Of a stretch of 64,000 bases of DNA, positions 1-13,099 are shown one piece after another (the stretch's first letter is position 1; each line of letters opens with the position of its first letter). A program made the position numbers and the translations under genes. This DNA comes from Cyclospora cayetanensis (taxonomy: Eukaryota; Apicomplexa; Conoidasida; Eucoccidiorida; Eimeriidae), in the NCBI RefSeq assembly GCF_002999335.1, contig NW_020312546.1, positions 62,001 to 126,000 on the forward strand. The letters run 5' to 3'. The notes under the pieces were generated by a model. That model ran no database searches. It saw only the letters and a program-made list of their open reading frames with translations, and was not told where the DNA came from.

Positions 1-2189
1 ACTTCTCAAGAAGCTCAGCTAGCAGACAAGGCTATTTGTTTCTGCCGCAGCAAGGAACCTCAAACCACGAGGCAGGATTGCTAGGAGGTATAACGTTCCC
101 GGCTGAGAAGGAATTAGATGCTCTGGCCTCAGAAGAGTACGACCATGCAGTCACCCTGCGAAAACAGAGTATGGCGCTGGCAGAAATATGGGGCACGAGC
201 AGGAGAGAACAACAGGAGGTCATATTTAACGTAAATAAGAAGTTGCCCCACGAGTTCCAGGCGCCGTGAGCAACTGGCTAGGAATCCTGGAGGCAGGTGA
301 GCAAAATAAAGCATATATAATGCAGCGGCTACACTGAGCCCCAGCGCCCAGGACCACAATGCTAATTTTGACTGCTTATTGTAATTTTTATAGCAAATTT
401 CAGTGCGCTGTGCTGACCAACATATTACAGTGAGACGGCTAGGGTGGTGGGTCACTTGTACATGTAGCACTTAGTAACTAGTGGAGTAGCCCTTCACTTT
501 GGGTTGCCATAAGGGGAGACATAGCCCAACCACAATACAAAACGTACTGGAGGCTTACTGAGTGTTCTCTGAAAGGGACTCCTCCCTTACCTTGTCCTTA
601 TCAACCTGAATTCCGACACAAGGGGAGAGGGTCAGCTAGAGCGCGCGTAGGTTCACGCACTAAGGACTCCAAGTACCCACAACTAGTAGCAGATAACCAC
701 TAGCGCGCAGGCACCCAACGGTTATTGCCATTGCAGGGGACTAAGTGTAGTATACTTTTATCAAATGGACGAAAAGCTGGATGGAATAGCTGGTTCTTAA
801 CGAGTTCTCAAACAAACATAACTAGCTTAGTGAAAAGAGCCAATGTCTAGCTTTGCCCACTCGATGTGTAGTGAACTACGAGTACAGTGGCACCTCCAGC
901 CACTCTTCTTCGCAGTTGAGGGCGTACTATAAGCAACACCGCCTAAAATACTCAGAATTTTGCACTCCTGTCGTCAATAATGGCAATCAGCATCCTAGGT
1001 CGTTTGTGCAGATACGCGGTCATACTGAGCATAAGCTAATACGAATTTTGAATGACTAGAATGACTGCAAAAATGGCTGTAACCCCAGAATTTCCTATAA
1101 ATGCGTGATCCTTACGAGGACCTTACATAATCACAACTGCTAAGCAGAGCCGTAGGCCGTGGGGATTTAAAAAATATCCTTAGAGGTTCAATGCTGTCTC
1201 CCCAACAGCCAGCGCAGCCCTACGCCACCGCCTCAAGAATCTGGGGTAGCAAGGGTCTGCAATTCGGGCTAATTCACTGTGCCGATGTCTTAAGCTCAAC
1301 GATCACTTTGAAACCTTGGACAACAACCATGCAAACTTTGTCTCAGAAGGGTCAATGTTTTTCCTGTTTGAAAATCGATATGGATGTTCTATTAATAAAC
1401 ATCGGGGACTGGTCTTTGTTCCCACGTCTTCGCACGGGCGCCGCTACATGCCAGCAAGTCAACTAATAGTATCCCTAAGAGAAATCTTTGTTACTACAAA
1501 CGATGCAGTGCTTTAAGCAAATGGCCAACTCTAGACCAAATAAATACTTGCAAGCTGTTGGGTAAGCAAAGATTGCCATTGCGTACACTATTGCGTGCTG
1601 AGTTCGCTGAAGCTTGGGAATTTTCATGCTTCTGCGCTGGCACGGTGCACGTCGATGCCCCTTTGGCATGAAACGCTTATTTGAAAGAATTGTTTTTTGT
1701 GCATCTTCAGCCCTGCCCACAGTAAAGCTCACTTTCCTTATCAAGCCTAGCTACGGGGAAAAGGGTACGCAACTGTTACAAAAACTAAAAGACTACCTGT
1801 CCTTGCAATTATTCTAGTTACGGAAAACCTTTTAGAGCGTATGACGTCGACAAGCATGCATCTGTACCTATCTCTGGTAGCTGCTGAAGGCCCTAATAGA
1901 TTGTGAGCGCGCAGCGCATATAGTTTTCTTTAGAGTGAGACTCTTAAGAGTGCCTTCAAGTGCGAAGAAGGCAATTGGAGGTGTACCTGTATTGCTTGTA
2001 CACTACAGCTACTTTCCTTCCTTGCTTGAGGTGAGGAAAGACACGAAAATAAGAGCTGACGTCCAGGCTGACTGTGGGTAGATGCCTCCAGCAATATCAA
2101 ACAAGACATATAGCCACAAGTGCTATACACAGGCTATATAAGATGGCAAAACAAATCCCTTTCCGTATTCACCCCTGGTGAGTTGCTTA
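1..2189. other. No gene recognised
   Basis: Only short ORFs (under about 115 residues) with no family resemblance and no convincing splice pattern are present. Base composition is balanced and trinucleotide repeats are absent. A segment near 600-660 resembles one near 31290-31360 and may be part of an old dispersed repeat. Confidence 0.5.
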
Positions 2190-3470
2190 TGGGCGATAGA
2201 TTGGTGCAGACCAAATCACTCTAGTGAAGTAGCCATGCACTTGTTGATGCCAGGATGCAATATGCAATAGCACTATTGGCCTAAATTTGGAGCGAAACAA
2301 CGCGATTATCCCATGGTCAAGCAAGCGAAATGCATCGCTGCCTCTCGCAGACGGTCAGACGATCCAATTCAAAATTGGACACACCATTCCAGAGTGCATG
2401 CAGGTTAACGCTCTCATCACTCCCAAAGCAGATGTATTTGCGGTCAACATCAAGCCAATTTATAGCTTTTCCCCATTACTCCCCTGAGTATCGCTCTTGG
2501 GTGGTGTGCACGCCGAGACCTTTTTTTTTTTTCTCTCTCTCTCTCATCACTTCAGGTTGCGTCGGCCATGCCGTCAAGACAGCAATTGTTTAGTCGTTGT
2601 TTGCTGACACAGATGGCTCTAGAGGCTCGGGTAAGGCCTTGGTTGCTTTTCAGAATCCAAAATTTTCCCATGTCACGAAGCCCTTTAATTACTCTATCTG
2701 ATTTGGAAATATCCCATTACTTAATGTCCATGGCTTTGCGGTAGGGCTTCGACCTGAAAATCCGATCGAACAGTACCCATGCCCAGAGAGGCTGGCTCTC
2801 AGCCATTTGGTTAAAGCTTGTCCTCTGGGTGTGGCCGGTAGCCATGCGAGGGAAAAACCGTGTAGTGTAGGATGCGGCAGCAGAGTGGAGGGAAGCTAAG
2901 GTTTGTAGGTAACTCACAAAGCGCAGCAGAATCCTGGAGCATCCAACGTAAAAAGCATGAAACTTGGGTGTTCCTCGCGAATGCCTGAAGCTAGTGGACA
3001 CCCAAACTAGATTGACCTCAGCGAATTCCAGTCCTCTGTGTTTCTTGTCTTAAAAACGGTTCTGTATTATTCGAGCTTGCAAGATATAAGCTGCTGCGCA
3101 CTCAACTACTTAGAGTAAGACTCTCATCATGCTTGCGTTTAAACTCAACAACGTTTAGATTCATTTATACATATGGGTTTTCTCACCTTTGATAAGCTAG
3201 TAGTTAACTATGGCTGTGGATTTGTGCACTGTTTAGGTAGCATGTTGGACCTGCTTCGGGAGGCAGGGACTCATGCCGACTTGTCGCTTGGGATGCATGT
3301 ACGCAGGACCTGGTATAGTGTGCAGTGAACGCGTTCCCTGTGGCCGTCGGGTTTCTGGAAAAAGGCACATGGAAAGGTTTGCATAATCTGAAGGCTTCCG
3401 CAGCAGAGCTCCAAAAGCGCTGAGAAAAGCGTTGATCACGATTGGAAACAAGTACAGGCGGAGACCCATG
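2190..3470 (+). repeat. Diverged duplicated segment, copy A
   Basis: This stretch aligns by eye, in the same orientation and order, with 13100-14270. Matching landmarks are a GATTGGTGCA word near 2200 (13113), ATGCAGG.TAACGCT near 2398 (13318), a GCCAT.TGGTT block near 2802 (13735), a GTGCACTGTTTAG block near 3223 (14047), and a GCATGTACGCAGGACC block near 3294 (14116). Between landmarks the copies are substantially diverged, with small indels. No intact reading frame is shared, so this looks like an old dispersed repeat or segmental duplication rather than a gene pair. Its edges are approximate. Confidence 0.7.
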
Positions 3471-6400
3471 GTCACATACTAGATGGGCGGCCATCAGATC
3501 CAAGATATCGACCGCCGTTGAATTGATATAAGTGGGAAGAACTGTGACACCGTGCTTATCGCATTGACTAAGCTGCGACTTCAGCTATAATTCTTTACAA
3601 TGCAGGGTCACGCCGTACTTTAGTAACACCGGGGCCGGGCCTACTGTGTGTTAGGAGTTTGCATGCTATGTTTCACATGATGCACAAGATGTTGCATTAA
3701 AAGCTGTAGACCAGAAAGTCGCCTGGGGGATTTAATAACTTTTCTGAGGGTGTAGATTATCAATCATTCATGCCTTAGTGCTTGAAAGGTGCCAGGAGCT
3801 CCTCGCAGGCCGAAGGGTCTGGCGTTGAGGAATGCACACTGGCCAAAAAAGGTACGGAATGCAGTCTTGTACTGATCCTCCCCTGCCGTGGGTATTTAGT
3901 GCGATTCCTGCTCAATGTCTATCGGCCTAAAAGTTTTGACCTCGCGCAACATTTTTAGCATCTCTTGAACTGGTATTAGCGTGGGGGTAATGTAATAACA
4001 TTAAGTCTCTTGTAACTAATCACTATACGGCATTGCTGCCTGGCCTATGCGCCATCTTTCAGAGCCATGGCTGTGGATGGTGCCATGAAAAAAGATAAAA
4101 GCAAGGCCTGTTTACACATTGTCCTTCAAGAGCCCCTTCAAGGCATGCAGGAACATCCTCTGGGCTTCAGCTCTTTTCGAATCAGCCAATAGATGGCCCC
4201 AGTACTTCGTATCGTGCCCCACACCAAAGTGCACGTATGAGCCATGGCATTTTCAGAAAGCAGGGCAGGGGAAACTCATTCACACACATGTGACGGTAGA
4301 AGCAGCGCACTTGCTTTACTGCTTGTTTGCACATTCCTTCCCCCATGCAATAGCCATTCTTCGAAGGGACGATAGCTCACTCCTATGGCTGGTGTTGACA
4401 CGCAGACCTGCCTAGTTCCTCCCTTCTGCGTTAAATCTTTTACGCTGCGCTTCACCTGAGGAGATCGTGTTGTACCGGTTTTCTGGGAGTCGACTGTGCA
4501 GGCGCGTTGGCCACAATTATCTTCTCAGTACAGTTGTTATCGAAAGTCACGACCAGGCAGATCTCTTGATAGGGTCGAGACCCTTGCTGCCTCTTTTTTT
4601 CCCTGCCGCCCCTTAAGTAGCCGGTGTATTCGCGCAAATATCTAAGATGTTGTCGAACACGTTGTAGCTTCTGGGTTCCAATAGTGCAAGGATTGCCTCC
4701 GGCTTTTAGCGCATCCGTTGCACCCCCGCCACCAACTGAAGACGTGCTCCGGCCGTGTTTCTATGGGCTGCTTATTCCGTTTTTCGTGGAGAACGAGCTA
4801 TCAAGTACACTCTCTCGCTGCTGCAAAGGTTTTCTAAGGGTAGCTAGTGGACTACACGTCCTTTCCGGACTTGTGGCTTACTCCTCCTTAACTCTCAGAC
4901 TACTGTTTCCCGCCATAGCCATGCAGCACTGAAGATCATTCCGTCTGACAGTTCGGCAACAAGAAAATTGTGGTGGCCTTACAATTCTCTTACTGTGAAA
5001 GCAAGGGCTTGATTAGCAACGCACACCTTGAAGCAATCCCCAGAAACAGCAAGAAGGAAATGTGGGGGTAGAGCTTGGTGGCATCGAGCGCAACTCTGCG
5101 AAGCGGATTCACGCAGCAAAAGATATGCTGGTTAGCGGGTCAGACAAAGCCCAGACTTCTTGCCTTTGCACTAGAGCACGCAGCATGTACCTTGACCCCT
5201 CGCTACACACAACAACCGATAACCTTGAAGGCGTATATTCGTCTACCGAACATGCAGCGCATGTACACAGTGATGGAGGCCCAAGGCCTTTTTCTTGTCT
5301 CTCCATCCTGTGATGTGTACTATCAGAGCACAACCCTTGGCGATTTCGCCTACAGCAACCTTACTACGGTCGGCCTTCTGGTCATGCACACCCACATCTT
5401 GCACATGGCTACTCCACTCCACCCTCCTCATGCTCATCGTGCTTTGATCATCAGTCTGCAATCCAGACTGCTCTTTCCTCTCATCCGCGTGCTTCTAATC
5501 TCAGGCATTTCAATCGAACCTTTTCATCCTCTATGCGTAGGACTGCGCTTTGGTTGGCGTGTTCCCGCTGCTGATGTATTTGCTCTTTATGTTTCAGTCT
5601 GTCGTCTCCACTACTGCACTTTAAAAACTAATTCCGATCGTCCTTTCATTACAGGTATTCAAAATTATGAGGTTCTTTAGACGAGAGGTTTTCCTTCAGG
5701 TTGTGTATCTACGCCGTATGTCCGCAGACTGCTTCAATGGCTTCGAAGATCTCAAGCCCTCGCCTGAAAGAGCGTTTCCCGAGAAGGCTTACGGTATTTT
5801 CTGTTAGGTGCTCTTAACCTTTCTGGTTCATACCATAGGTTTGATATAGTCCAGCACTTTAGAATACTTGGGCTCATAATTGCTTATCGCCGAGCTCTTA
5901 CAGTAATCACTGGCGCCTCCAAGTTTTGTGGAGCACGTGGCTGACATGCTTGTCTCGGGGTTAACCGGCACGCTTGTCAATCGCGTCGTGCTATAGTCTA
6001 CAGTCTATCTCTACCAGTGAGTTATCTCGCCACCTTGACTTTGCTTCTGCCTGAGCCTTGTGGGCTGTCGATGGGTCTGTGAATGCAGTGAAATATTAAT
6101 GCGATAGAGACACCAGCTCCTTGACAGGTGAGGCCGCGCTACAAACACTGACACCCATAGCACCTACAGCCTGTCAAAGCCCTCAGCACCTAAAGCACGC
6201 TAGCGTACAACTGTTATTGTCTATGTGCTTAGCTTTTGAGGATTTTCGCGCGAATATAAGGATTGTGAGGAAGGATAGGCTTCCGGACATCGTTATAATC
6301 GCGCGCTTTTCCCCATAGTTAAGATTGAAAGTAAATTGAATTAACTAAGGACGTGGTTTAAGAACGATCCAATAATCGTTTTCCTCAGATAAACGCTTGT

Positions 6401-8519
6401 GGCTGAAGCGTCAACGACACAGCCTAAGCCATGGAGAAGCGATTAGCCCGCTGCTTCAACTTGACTTACAACAGATGCATGCAGAGGCCTTCTCCGATGA
6501 CCGAACAGTCTTTAAATGCTGAGTTTGGAGGAATCTGGCTGCTTTCATGAATCACTGGATCTTCTATAGAAAAAATGTTTAGGCGTACCTGGTTTGATTT
6601 GCGGGCGTGCAGAGGCCTCCCCATCGAAGTTGAAAACGTGGGGGTACACATTAATCCCAAGGGTGCCTATTTGAAGTGCTTTCCGCAAGAGGACAATAGG
6701 TTGCTCTTTGTGTGAAAGCAGGCGCAAGCGATTGAAGGAAGCTTAAACAAAGTAATCGGATTCGAGATCTTTCCCCACGCGCACTCAGCTCCCATTGCAG
6801 ACACTTGCTATCCCATCTTGTTGAGCGGGGTCAGCAGCGGACTAGAAATGTTTAGTACCTGCACTTCTTAGAAGAACTTGTCGTTGGGTACCCGGGTTTG
6901 TAGACCGAGGCACTAGGATAGGAGCGGCGCTAGCTGGTGTAGAGCTGCGACGCCTGTTGGGGCTGTAGTCAAGCGCTTCAAAGATGCCTTGGGGTGCTCA
7001 GGCCCCCCATTTATAGTGATCATAAAGGATACGCTTGCTCCCAATCCTGCCTAATAGTGTTTATTAGGAGGGGAAGCCACTTTATCTTCCGATGTAGATG
7101 ATCATGCAGCCGAGCTAAATTTTGTTTGGGATCGGGGGCCATGAGAGAGAATGGGCATGCAAAGCCTCGTCTTCTCTAGGTAGTGCTTTGGTCGTCTTCT
7201 CACCTACTAAGCAAGCAGCTGGGGGCGCTATTTAAGCGTTAGGTCATCACTCCTGGCGAACACCAAAAGCGAAGATGGAGCAGTCAGCATTTTGACGTGC
7301 ACGAATGTCACAAGGTGAAGCATAACAGCCAGCAACTGCAGTAGCTGCCTCTCTTCCTTCAAAGTAGCTTGAGAGCTCCACTCAGGTACAAGGCAGGGAG
7401 TAAGGCACGTAGTACGAGAGGGATTTTGTGGGGAAACTGCAAATTGTGCCCAAAAAGCTTTTAGCCACATCAGTAAATACCGCCAACAGCACGCTAGTAC
7501 TAGTGTACTCAGCAGAAGCTTCGCTAAAATGCTAAAGACCCCAGGGGCGTCCAAGGCATTGTGTATCCTTGTTGAAACCAGACACATGAGCATTAGCCAC
7601 TTCCTCCGCTGCCCCAAGTAATATCCAAAGAAAAAGGCCGCTTCGAAGCAGCCCCTCACGGCGTTATAACGTTTTCCTGTAAAATAAACCTTCACAATGG
7701 ATTTCTGAATAGCCTTATTTGCCCATGTGGTCAATGGATTGGAATACAGGGTGGCGGTCCGTAGCAATAAAGCCACTCCGATACCTTTGATTGGTGGCGA
7801 GTTATGCGGTGTAATCCCAATGCTATGTTGAAGGCTATATCAGGAAATATGCATTGACATGAAGCATCGGTTATGCTTGACCACTCCTGTCTAGGGTTTC
7901 AGTGTGTACACAGAGCTTAGCTGGAGGCTCGCAGCCGGTCACCACCTTACCCTGAACCTTGATACGTGTATAAAATATAAGACCTAGTTTAAGCAGAAGC
8001 ATAGAAAAACAATGGAGAGTCACACACGACCTTCATACTGCACGAAGCTAAAGCAGTACTGGGAAGCGGCCTCTGCCTGCTGCTCGCCGGCCATTAGCCG
8101 ATCCCCCGGCATTGTCTCCTTGTGATGAAACTCGCGAACTCCGCCTTCCACCTTTTCGAAACATTGTGCGTCACCATCTAATTCTGTAATGGTTTTGTGG
8201 GGACGTGAGAGAAATAGAGAGTTTCGGGGTTCTTTTTCGAGAAGCCCTCTGAGCAGTCGCATTGGTCTGGTCGCGAAGAAGAGGGCCGAAATCTCGAAGA
8301 ACTGTCTGAGCTACAAATCCTTTCGAAGCCAGTTCCTTACTCGCCTACTTGTACAGACGTTAAAACATCTGGGTAGAAAGTAGGTCCAGTTTCCCGATTC
8401 GCCAGTTCATGTATACAAAGATCTCAGGTGGTCACGTTCTCTAAGGACGCAACAAACACTAATTGCCGACCTGTAGATTATGTGATGTTCTACTGCAGCT
8501 GCAGGCTAGTTCGGCAAAT
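3471..8519. other. No gene recognised
   Basis: The two longest frames are a plus-strand frame at 5075-5680 (201 residues) and a minus-strand frame at 7228-7776 (182 residues, hydrophobic in its middle). Neither shows a recognisable domain, repeat structure or splice context. I treat both as probably chance ORFs. Nothing else was seen. Confidence 0.4.
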
Positions 8520-8618
8520 ATGAGGCTTTTTACATTTGGAAGGGCCCTGCTTTTGGCAGTGGCGATTGCAATTGCGATCTCAAATCCAGCCAGCGCTGTC
8601 CATAGTGGGTTTACATAA
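8520..8618 (+). other. Short ORF encoding a signal-peptide-like sequence
   Basis: The 32-codon frame reads MRLFTFGRALLLAVAIAIAI and ends ...SNPASAVHS..., the textbook pattern of a basic start, a hydrophobic core and a small-residue cleavage site (ASA). It lies about 270 bases upstream of the first confident exon of the membrane-protein gene at 8888. A GTTTAC donor at 8609 and an acceptor ending at 8832 would join it in phase to that gene, but both sites are weak. It could be the true first exon of that gene or a chance ORF. Confidence 0.35.
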
Positions 8619-8887
8619 TCACAGAAACCAGAGCCACCAACACATAGTTCCACTAAAGCTCACATAGAGTAGACGCCTTGCTGGTTGCTGTATGCGATTA
8701 AATGTGACTGTGGCGGCTTGCCTGCGTCATAGGCACGACACAAAACTGGATTCGGGAGCGCTTGAATGGAGTGAGGCCCACCTTATATAGGTTGCGCATC
8801 TACGATTGAAAAACAGCCCAGCCGTCATAGAGCACTGCTGGTGCTGAGCATTCTGTTTGTGTGCAGGCTCGAACTAGATTACAATGG

Positions 8888-11188
8888 ATGAAATCGCCAA
8901 AGGTAGGTTTATTGCACAGGGCACTGCGACCAAGGCCACAGCTTTCAGACGCAGAGGGTCATTGGAAGCTCAAAATGTGTGTGTATGTGTGTGCATGTGC
9001 TCTCCCTATAGCCTGTTGAGCTAAAGGAACTCACTAGGACGTTCACTCTGTCAGAACTTGTAGGGCGCCTGAACTTAGCTGGTTTTAAGGGCCCCCGAAC
9101 GGAGGACGAATTCGTTGACATCTTTGCTGGTAAGCCTAATCGACATCCTCATGAGCGCGTCCGAGCGGGTGCTTGGGTATGCGATGAGCATTATTTTTCT
9201 CTGAATCTTTGTCTTCTTAGGATTGAAGAGCTGCTTCAGGACCTTTGTGCCCCCGCCTGGGCTTGCACTTGACTTCTCACCGGATGAGCGATTGACTCCA
9301 GATGAGAGAATTTCAAGCTTCTTTAAGTTTCTGTTACCAGAACAATTCATTCACAAGCCTGCAGAGCAGAAGATCTTGGAAACCAGCTTTGGAAAGGAAC
9401 CCGCAGAGGGCGAAGTAACTCGGGTGGAGCCCCTGCGTAGTGTACGGTATGCAGCTGACTCCAAGCACATTCTTGCGGGTATTATCAAGAATACGCATGA
9501 CCACTTCAAGGGCCAGGCGTGTCGCCAGGTTGCCAAACGACTTGATGGTCTTCGTCGTATAGTACTGCGCAAGAATTCTAAAGCAGCTGCATTTGAGCCT
9601 CTGCTCGTCTTCGCTCTTCTTCAAGGGAATGTCGCCTCAGCGTCCACCTTAGAAAATGGCACTTCGCACAAATCAATGGGATCCAGCGCTAGGAATGAGC
9701 TGTACTCAGCATTCTCATCCGTCATCCCGGCGAACCTTTCATCGAACCCCGGAGTCTACGATCCGGCTATGATTGTCGCGTACTTTGATCTCGGTAGGGC
9801 ATTGAATTGGACAGACCGGAAAGAAGCTTAGCAGGTTCAACACGATCTAACTGGCACTCATATGCTAGTGCTGATTTACGTGGGTGTGCGTGCGTTCAGT
9901 CAGGACTAGTCAAACTACACAGATGAAGCGGCTTGAAAAGCTCTTGCGGAAGAGCGTGGATGAAAGTAACGTGGGCACCAAACTCTTCGGCAACTCCCTC
10001 GCAAATCCTCTCACGCATCAAAAAATCACCGCAGTTGGCAACGCCGTGCTAAGCGACGAAAGTGGTTTGGAGAGAATGGTTGAACGCATTGGCTACATGG
10101 CCATAGACTCTGCAGACGCCGTTTCCATCCTAATGCCAGAGTTCCCAAACATAGCTAACTTCGTCCGCGGGGTGTCATTCTTTGCATTTGAAAGCGTCTT
10201 TAAACAAAATGGTAAGCATTGTGCTTGGATTATTGTAGGTTGATGGAACTTCCAACATCACTTCCTAAAGAGAGCCTATCATGTTCTTTTGTATGACGAC
10301 GCAGGACCGTACGTGATGCCGGGACTGCCGTGTGGCGGCAACCTGAGTGGAAACATGCTGGAAGCTCTGACTGAGAAGAAGCTTGGTACAACTTACTTCG
10401 TCTACAAATACACCAAGCCCGTCGTGGCTACTACGCTTCTTCCTGAAAGCGTGTGGATGCCACAGGCGGGATCCGAGCTTGCAACTTATCTTCAAGAACA
10501 TCACAGTTCGAAGGGAGACTACTTGCTGGCTCATGCTCCACGTGTTTGCGTGCGCAAGGCATTATATGAAAAGTGTTCAAAGACAGAGCCAGCCAAACTC
10601 GAAACTGCTGAGCAGCAGCTCTGCCTTTTCATCCACACCCACCCAGGCTTGTTCTTCAAGGTTGAAGGTGAGACACATTGTGAACTCAGTGTATTCAGCG
10701 TCTTTGATTTAGTCCTGTAACGTGTATTGTTTTGTTAGCTGCTGCGTATGCACTATTATGCAGGCAAGGGTGTATATGCCTTGCGTAAGGAGATGCAGAA
10801 GACTCTCCCTGCTCCAGGAAGACTTGCAAGAGCACGCAGAATGCTTCTTCGTAGTGTGCGCACCGTCCGTCGTTTCCTATTTAGCAAGACGTCTGCTGCC
10901 ATTCTTTTGGGTGCGGGCGTTGGAGCTCTCTGTGCAGCGGCAGGCTTGGCAGCGGTTGCAGGTGGATCTGTTTGCGCCGTTGGTGCGATAGTAGCCTCCA
11001 GCCTCTTCCGTACCCTGTTTGCCGTTTCACCATTCGGAGTCAAGCCTGCTATTCCCCTCACACTAGGGTCTCTCTTGGCAACAGATTTTGAACGCAACCT
11101 CGATGCTACAGCCAAACTGCTTCCAGTTGCTGTGGAGGTAGAACCAACGCCCAGTGATGTACAACCGGTTACTACTACTGCATTTTAG
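8888..11188 (+). CDS. Six-exon membrane protein of unknown function (family member with decayed paralogues)
   Basis: Exons read 8888-8902, 9012-9129, 9221-9793, 9900-10211, 10305-10667 and 10764-11188, giving 601 residues. The first intron is phase 0 and the other four are all phase 1, with donors GTAAGC, GTAGGG, GTAAGC and GTGAGA and acceptors ending AG. The start ATG at 8888 gives MKSPK before a GTAGGT donor. An upstream exon (see 8520-8618) could instead supply a signal peptide. The body is mixed and mostly soluble with scattered cysteines. The last exon has a basic stretch (RARRMLLRSVRTVRRFLF) followed by a long Ala/Gly-rich hydrophobic segment (about 50 residues, able to span a membrane once or twice) and a short tail ending PVTTTAF. 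I do not recognise the family. Related but broken sequences at 11.80-12.06 and 23.24-25.15 kb show it belongs to a locally duplicated family, which supports these exons as real. A surface or secretory-pathway protein is possible but unproven. Confidence 0.75.
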
Positions 11189-11799
11189 TCAGCTGCCAAC
11201 CACGGAGGTGTGCGTGGATACGCATCGCTTACCTTCGATCCCATTTCGCGACTCCAATGATTTTTTATCGCTTAATGCGCTTACAGGTTTTAGTGACAGC
11301 CTCATAGGAGGCATCCTGAGCAGAGCGACGTTTGGTGCTTTGTAGATGAATACAGCACATAACACCGACATGCCAGACTAGGTCCCCAGCTGTCCAATAG
11401 TGGTTTTGCCAGGGGGACTCCCTGTTAGACTTACTGTGGAGGGACGGTTAGTGCTCTGTAAACAAATATGTGTTGATGGAGTGGATTAGTTGCTGGCATG
11501 CATTTGTACACTAGGGCCTCGTTGCGAACGCCTGAGTAGGGGTTGAAGGCTTATATACCACTGGACCTCCGCACAAAGCCTACGAAAATTTTATTGCTGG
11601 AATAGGAACAAAAAAAGTTTATCTTGACCCCTGGCAGTGGAAGGTGATCTCCACCCTGCGGTTGCTGGAGCTCAATGGGTGCAACGCAAACCAGCTGTTT
11701 GAAGATCAGCTTAGTTGTGAAGTCATGGAAAGCAAATTCCTATGCCAACACGCCCAACGCACCATGGGGACATCACATAGCCAGAGCGAGGAACTGTTG

Positions 11800-12060
11800 C
11801 GGAAACGTGTTCTTTAAATTTTTGTGGCATCGAACTCTTCGGCAATTCCCTCATAAATTCTCTTACTCATCAAAAGTCAACTCAATCGGCAATGCCATGC
11901 AAAACGACGAAGATACTGTGGAGCTCCTAGACGAGAGCGTTGGCCAGATCTGCGATGAGCACACTCACTACCTCTTACCATGGTGGGCCTGAACAACCCT
12001 ACCAAGGCCTTATGACATTCACATGCACCGTGATGTGATGCCACACCTCTTGATGAAGGG
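11800..12060 (+). pseudogene. Fragment of the 8888-11188 family gene
   Basis: Bases 11835-11985 are clearly similar to the fourth exon of the intact gene (about 9960-10110). Shared words include AACTCTTCGGCAA, CTCATCAAAA and CGGCAATGCC. The frame is shifted and interrupted. Bases 12027-12060 resemble the start of the next exon (CCGT..GTGATGCC). The rest of the gene is missing or too diverged to see. It lies about 0.6 kb behind the intact gene in the same orientation, as expected for a decayed tandem duplicate. Confidence 0.7.
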
Positions 12061-13099
12061 AGCTTCTGTTATTCGTAGTACTTTGCTTTAGAGGCTGTGG
12101 GATACCCCTTCCTGGAATAAAAGCTAGTGATGAGCTTCGGTGTTTCGTTCAACATCCCGAACACCAAGGATAGCAAGGGTCTCCAATGCAGTCTGCGCAA
12201 AAGTCTTCCCTAACTTTATTACCACTTCGCTAAAAAGACTCTTCCATGAAATACTTGCACACTCTATGTTAACAAGAAAATCAGCCTATGTTTCTGCTAT
12301 GACAACGTGTCCGAATTATACATAAGCACCCTCCTTAGATTAATATCTCCTCATGCCTTCATGCTCAGTGGGACGCTTACTGCACGCCCCGCGATTTAGA
12401 CCTCTGAACCAACAACTGGAGTTTTATTACTGTAAAGGGCTCGGCACTCTTCAGGAATAGTCAGCTCCATCAAAAATCAACACTTGACACCTGTTTGGTC
12501 ATCGAAAATCGTCTCCACGTGCGCTGCTGCCTGCAAGCCAGGTTCAAGCTTCGGGGCAATCGCCTTCCCACTAGCCCAGTATTCTTCGGCGTCGTTTTGG
12601 CCCCAAGGAGCTGTCTCAAAGTACGTTGCTATTCTTCCAGTTTTCTGCTTGTCCACAGTCATTCTCAAGTCCTATTTGAGTTTAATTATGGGGAACCAGG
12701 CAGCGAGAAACTTCCAATGGGCGAGGCTACCACACATCTGCATGAACCTCCTTGATGACTGAGGACTCGATGAAATTGTGGCTGCGCAAAGTCCTCCCCG
12801 TTGCTTCGTGTTCAGAAGGCGGCTGAAACCGCGAGAACTGCAGCTGGCGGACCGACTCACTTGCTAATTTGCTGCAGTTATTTCCGCCTCAAGTTTTTGT
12901 ACACGACGGACACTAAAATGGAAGCAAGCACTGAGTCTGACTAGGAGTAAATAATCCTAGCACAATTAACCACGGACAATGACCGTGAGCAGAAAATAAG
13001 CAAGGATAAGCCTGTAAAACGAGCAAGGAGAGACGTGCTATTGACAGGCTTTATAAAATTAGAAGGCGAAAGCATTTCCCACTATAATCATTCGTAGGT
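12061..13099. other. No intact gene
   Basis: Only short frames are present. A stretch around 12435-12480 weakly resembles the fourth exon of the 8888 family again (CTCTTC.G.AA...CATCAAAAATC) and could be another relic. Overlapping 92- and 86-residue frames at 12484-12762 show no family signal. Confidence 0.35.

Noticed and set aside
5075..5680. 201-codon plus-strand ORF
   Set aside because: There is no domain, no splice context and no repeat-independent support. Length alone is compatible with chance in stop-poor sequence.
7228..7776. 182-codon minus-strand ORF with hydrophobic middle
   Set aside because: It has no signal peptide, conserved motif or neighbouring exons. It is probably chance.
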